Source: JBEKJU01 sp050011095 (GTDB lineage Bacteria > Desulfobacterota > Syntrophorhabdia > Syntrophorhabdales > WCHB1-27). From it: a DNA stretch of 7,526 bases. The notes under the pieces are model-generated. The model ran no database searches. It had not been told where the DNA came from and saw only the letters and a program-made list of their open reading frames with translations. The stretch is from assembly GCA_050011095.1 (NCBI GenBank), contig JBEKJU010000245.1:1-7526 (forward strand). The letters are read 5' to 3'. Both the position numbers and the translations under genes were made by a program. Positions 6,802-7,526 of the stretch are shown here, piece after piece. The stretch's first letter is position 1. Each line of letters opens with the position of its first letter.

Positions 6802-7293
6802 ATGCATGAATATTGCTGCATAGCAGATGACGTGAGGCTCGGGGAAAACGTCAGGCTTTCGAAGTTCGTCAATCTTTACGGATGTTCCGTCGGGGATAAT
6901 ACGAAAATAGGCGCCTCGGTGGAAGTGCAGAAGAACGCGTGCATCGGCAAAAACTGTAAGGTTTCTAGCCACACCTTTATCTGCGAGGGTGTTACCATTG
7001 AAGACGATGTCTTTGTAGGACACGGAGTGATGTTCATTAACGACACCTATCCGAGGGCCACGTACAATGGGCAACTGCAGACAGAGGCCGACTGGGCGGT
7101 GGAGCCGACCCTGGTAAAGAGGGGGGCGTCTATTGGCTCCAACAGCACCATTCTGGGCAATGTGACGATTGGCGAGAACGCCATCGTTGGAGCGGGGAGC
7201 GTGGTCACGAGGGACGTTGCCCGCAATACGATCGTCGCCGGCAATCCGGCGCGCATCATCCGCATCCTCGATCAGGCACAGACAAATAAGTGA
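6802..7293 (+). CDS. Left-handed beta-helix N-acetyltransferase of the WlbB/WbpD type
   Basis: A trimeric acetyl-CoA-dependent transferase of 163 residues that would acetylate the amino group placed on the nucleotide sugar by the aminotransferase. Hexapeptide repeats run through most of the chain (for example IADDVRLGENVRLS, CSVGDNTKIGAS, ACIGKNCKVSSH, TIEDDVFVGHGV, ASIGSNSTILGN, TIGENAIVGAGS). The loop FINDTYPRA at 78-86 is typical of the WlbB/WbpD/QdtC group, and the ending VVTRDVARNTIVAGNPARIIR closes the helix as in that family. Length is near the usual 150-200. The Shine-Dalgarno AAGGAG at 6788-6793 gives eight bases to ATG 6802; a nearer ATG at 6795 reaches a stop after four codons. It follows the dehydrogenase by 22 bases, so the two are probably co-translated in one operon. 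Confidence 0.92.
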   Translation: MHEYCCIADDVRLGENVRLSKFVNLYGCSVGDNTKIGASVEVQKNACIGKNCKVSSHTFICEGVTIEDDVFVGHGVMFINDTYPRATYNGQLQTEADWAVEPTLVKRGASIGSNSTILGNVTIGENAIVGAGSVVTRDVARNTIVAGNPARIIRILDQAQTNK

Positions 7294-7366
7294 ATATTGA
7301 CGGTCCAATGGTTGGGTGGCAGAGGTTCTCCCTTCGCAAGACTATATTCACCCTAGCAACCAAATC

Positions 7367-7372
7367 AGGAGG
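7367..7372 (+). promoter_or_regulatory. Consensus ribosome binding site for the interrupted aminotransferase
   Basis: AGGAGG lies five bases before ATG 7378, an optimal arrangement. It shows that the ATG opened a real, well-translated gene before the insertion. Confidence 0.8.
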
Positions 7373-7377
7373 TTTAC

Positions 7378-7428
7378 ATGAAGGTGCCGTTTCTGGACCT
7401 TAAGTCCAATACTGTTCACTTAACGTAG
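7378..7428 (+). pseudogene. 5' fragment of a DegT/DnrJ/EryC1 (WecE-type) aminotransferase, disrupted by an IS
   Basis: The frame reads MKVPFLDLKS and then NTVHLT before TAG at 7426-7428. MKVPFLDLK is the standard opening of PLP-dependent sugar aminotransferases of the DegT/WecE/WbpE group, which follow a Gfo/Idh dehydrogenase and a beta-helix acetyltransferase in 3-amino-sugar pathways, exactly the order here. Only about ten codons are native; the rest comes from the insertion sequence. If the gene is not restored elsewhere, the amino-sugar pathway stops at the 3-keto intermediate. The rest of the gene should lie beyond the IS, outside this window. Confidence 0.78.
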
Positions 7429-7443
7429 TCTTTGTGATAAAAT
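7415..7443 (+). promoter_or_regulatory. Extended -10 promoter within the IS left end
   Basis: A -35-like TTCACT at 7415-7420 (4/6 matches to TTGACA) is 17 bases from TAAAAT at 7438-7443 (5/6 matches to TATAAT). A TG one base before the -10 box makes it an extended -10 element. It sits about 30 bases ahead of the transposase and probably drives it. The -35 box overlaps the putative IS tip, a common arrangement. Confidence 0.55.
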
Positions 7444-7472
7444 GTGCCATCCTATCCAAGTGAGGAGCAAAG

Positions 7473-7526
7473 ATGGCGCGAACTGTTGCAGAGCTTCCGA
7501 AGGGAAACCGCATTACGGATTTTATC
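7473..7526 (+). CDS. IS4-family transposase, N-terminal 18 codons only
   Basis: The frame reads MARTVAELPKGNRITDFI and runs off the window. This matches, from memory, the opening of transposases with the Nterm_IS4 domain, whose starts resemble MARTVAxLPxGSRxTDxISLG. GAGGAG at 7462-7467, five bases before the ATG, is a strong ribosome binding site. The DDE catalytic domain is beyond the window, so it is unknown whether the transposase is complete. Confidence 0.75.
   Translation, partial: MARTVAELPKGNRITDFI

Larger units (their letters stand above)
7411..7526 (+). mobile_element. Left end of an IS4-type insertion sequence, cut by the window edge
   Basis: The aminotransferase frame is lost at about 7408-7413, and 60 bases later a transposase starts in the same direction. 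The tip is probably near ACTGTTCACTTAACG, but the terminal repeat and target duplication cannot be verified without the right end. The boundary is good to about five bases. The compact layout of promoter, ribosome binding site and transposase start within 65 bases of the tip is normal for an IS. Confidence 0.75.

Noticed and set aside
7290..7351. Inverted repeat GTGAATAT (7290-7297) and ATATTCAC (7344-7351), possible hairpin or terminator between acetyltransferase and aminotransferase
   Set aside because: The 46-base loop is too long, the stem is AT-rich and short, and no T run follows.

Overview
The window is a stretch of an extracellular or capsular polysaccharide locus, with every gene on the + strand. 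GC content looks mid-50s by eye. The set of families (ExeA-type AAA ATPase with a LysM tail, short polysaccharide-export lipoprotein, separate chain-length protein and kinase-like ATPase, sugar transferase with a GGDEF-like N-terminus) resembles loci of anaerobic Deltaproteobacteria such as Geobacter or Syntrophorhabdus relatives. That placement is an impression from protein style, not a computed assignment.

Layout: 1-122 holds a possible promoter and the damaged 5' end of the first gene. 123-1346 encodes an ExeA/GspA-like ATPase with one membrane span and a C-terminal LysM domain. 1444-2166 is a Wza-type export lipoprotein. 2205-3581 is a Wzz/GumC-type chain-length protein. 3633-4379 is a BY-kinase-like ATPase that has lost several signature residues. 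4418-5596 is a polyprenyl-phosphate sugar-phosphate transferase with an N-terminal degenerate GGDEF domain. 5715-6779 is a Gfo/Idh/MocA sugar dehydrogenase whose 5' end looks shifted. 6802-7293 is a left-handed beta-helix N-acetyltransferase. At 7378 a DegT/WecE-type aminotransferase starts behind an excellent ribosome binding site but stops after 16 codons, because an IS4-type insertion sequence begins there. The IS carries its own promoter and the first 18 codons of its transposase, then the window ends. No gap without a gene exceeds about 100 bases.

How they work together: the sugar transferase would load the first sugar phosphate onto undecaprenyl phosphate. The dehydrogenase, aminotransferase and acetyltransferase would make a 3-acetamido (or similar) nucleotide sugar. 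The chain-length protein, kinase-like ATPase and export lipoprotein would control length and carry the polymer across the periplasm, with the LysM ATPase possibly tying the machine to peptidoglycan. Flippase, polymerase and glycosyltransferases are not in view.

The most interesting signals are: (1) the sugar transferase's GGDEF-like domain has lost GGDEF but keeps an RxxD at the exact spacing of a c-di-GMP inhibitory site, suggesting direct c-di-GMP control of the first committed step; (2) the IS insertion that disrupts the aminotransferase; (3) two other genes with damaged 5' ends, which together suggest a decaying locus or indel errors in the assembly.
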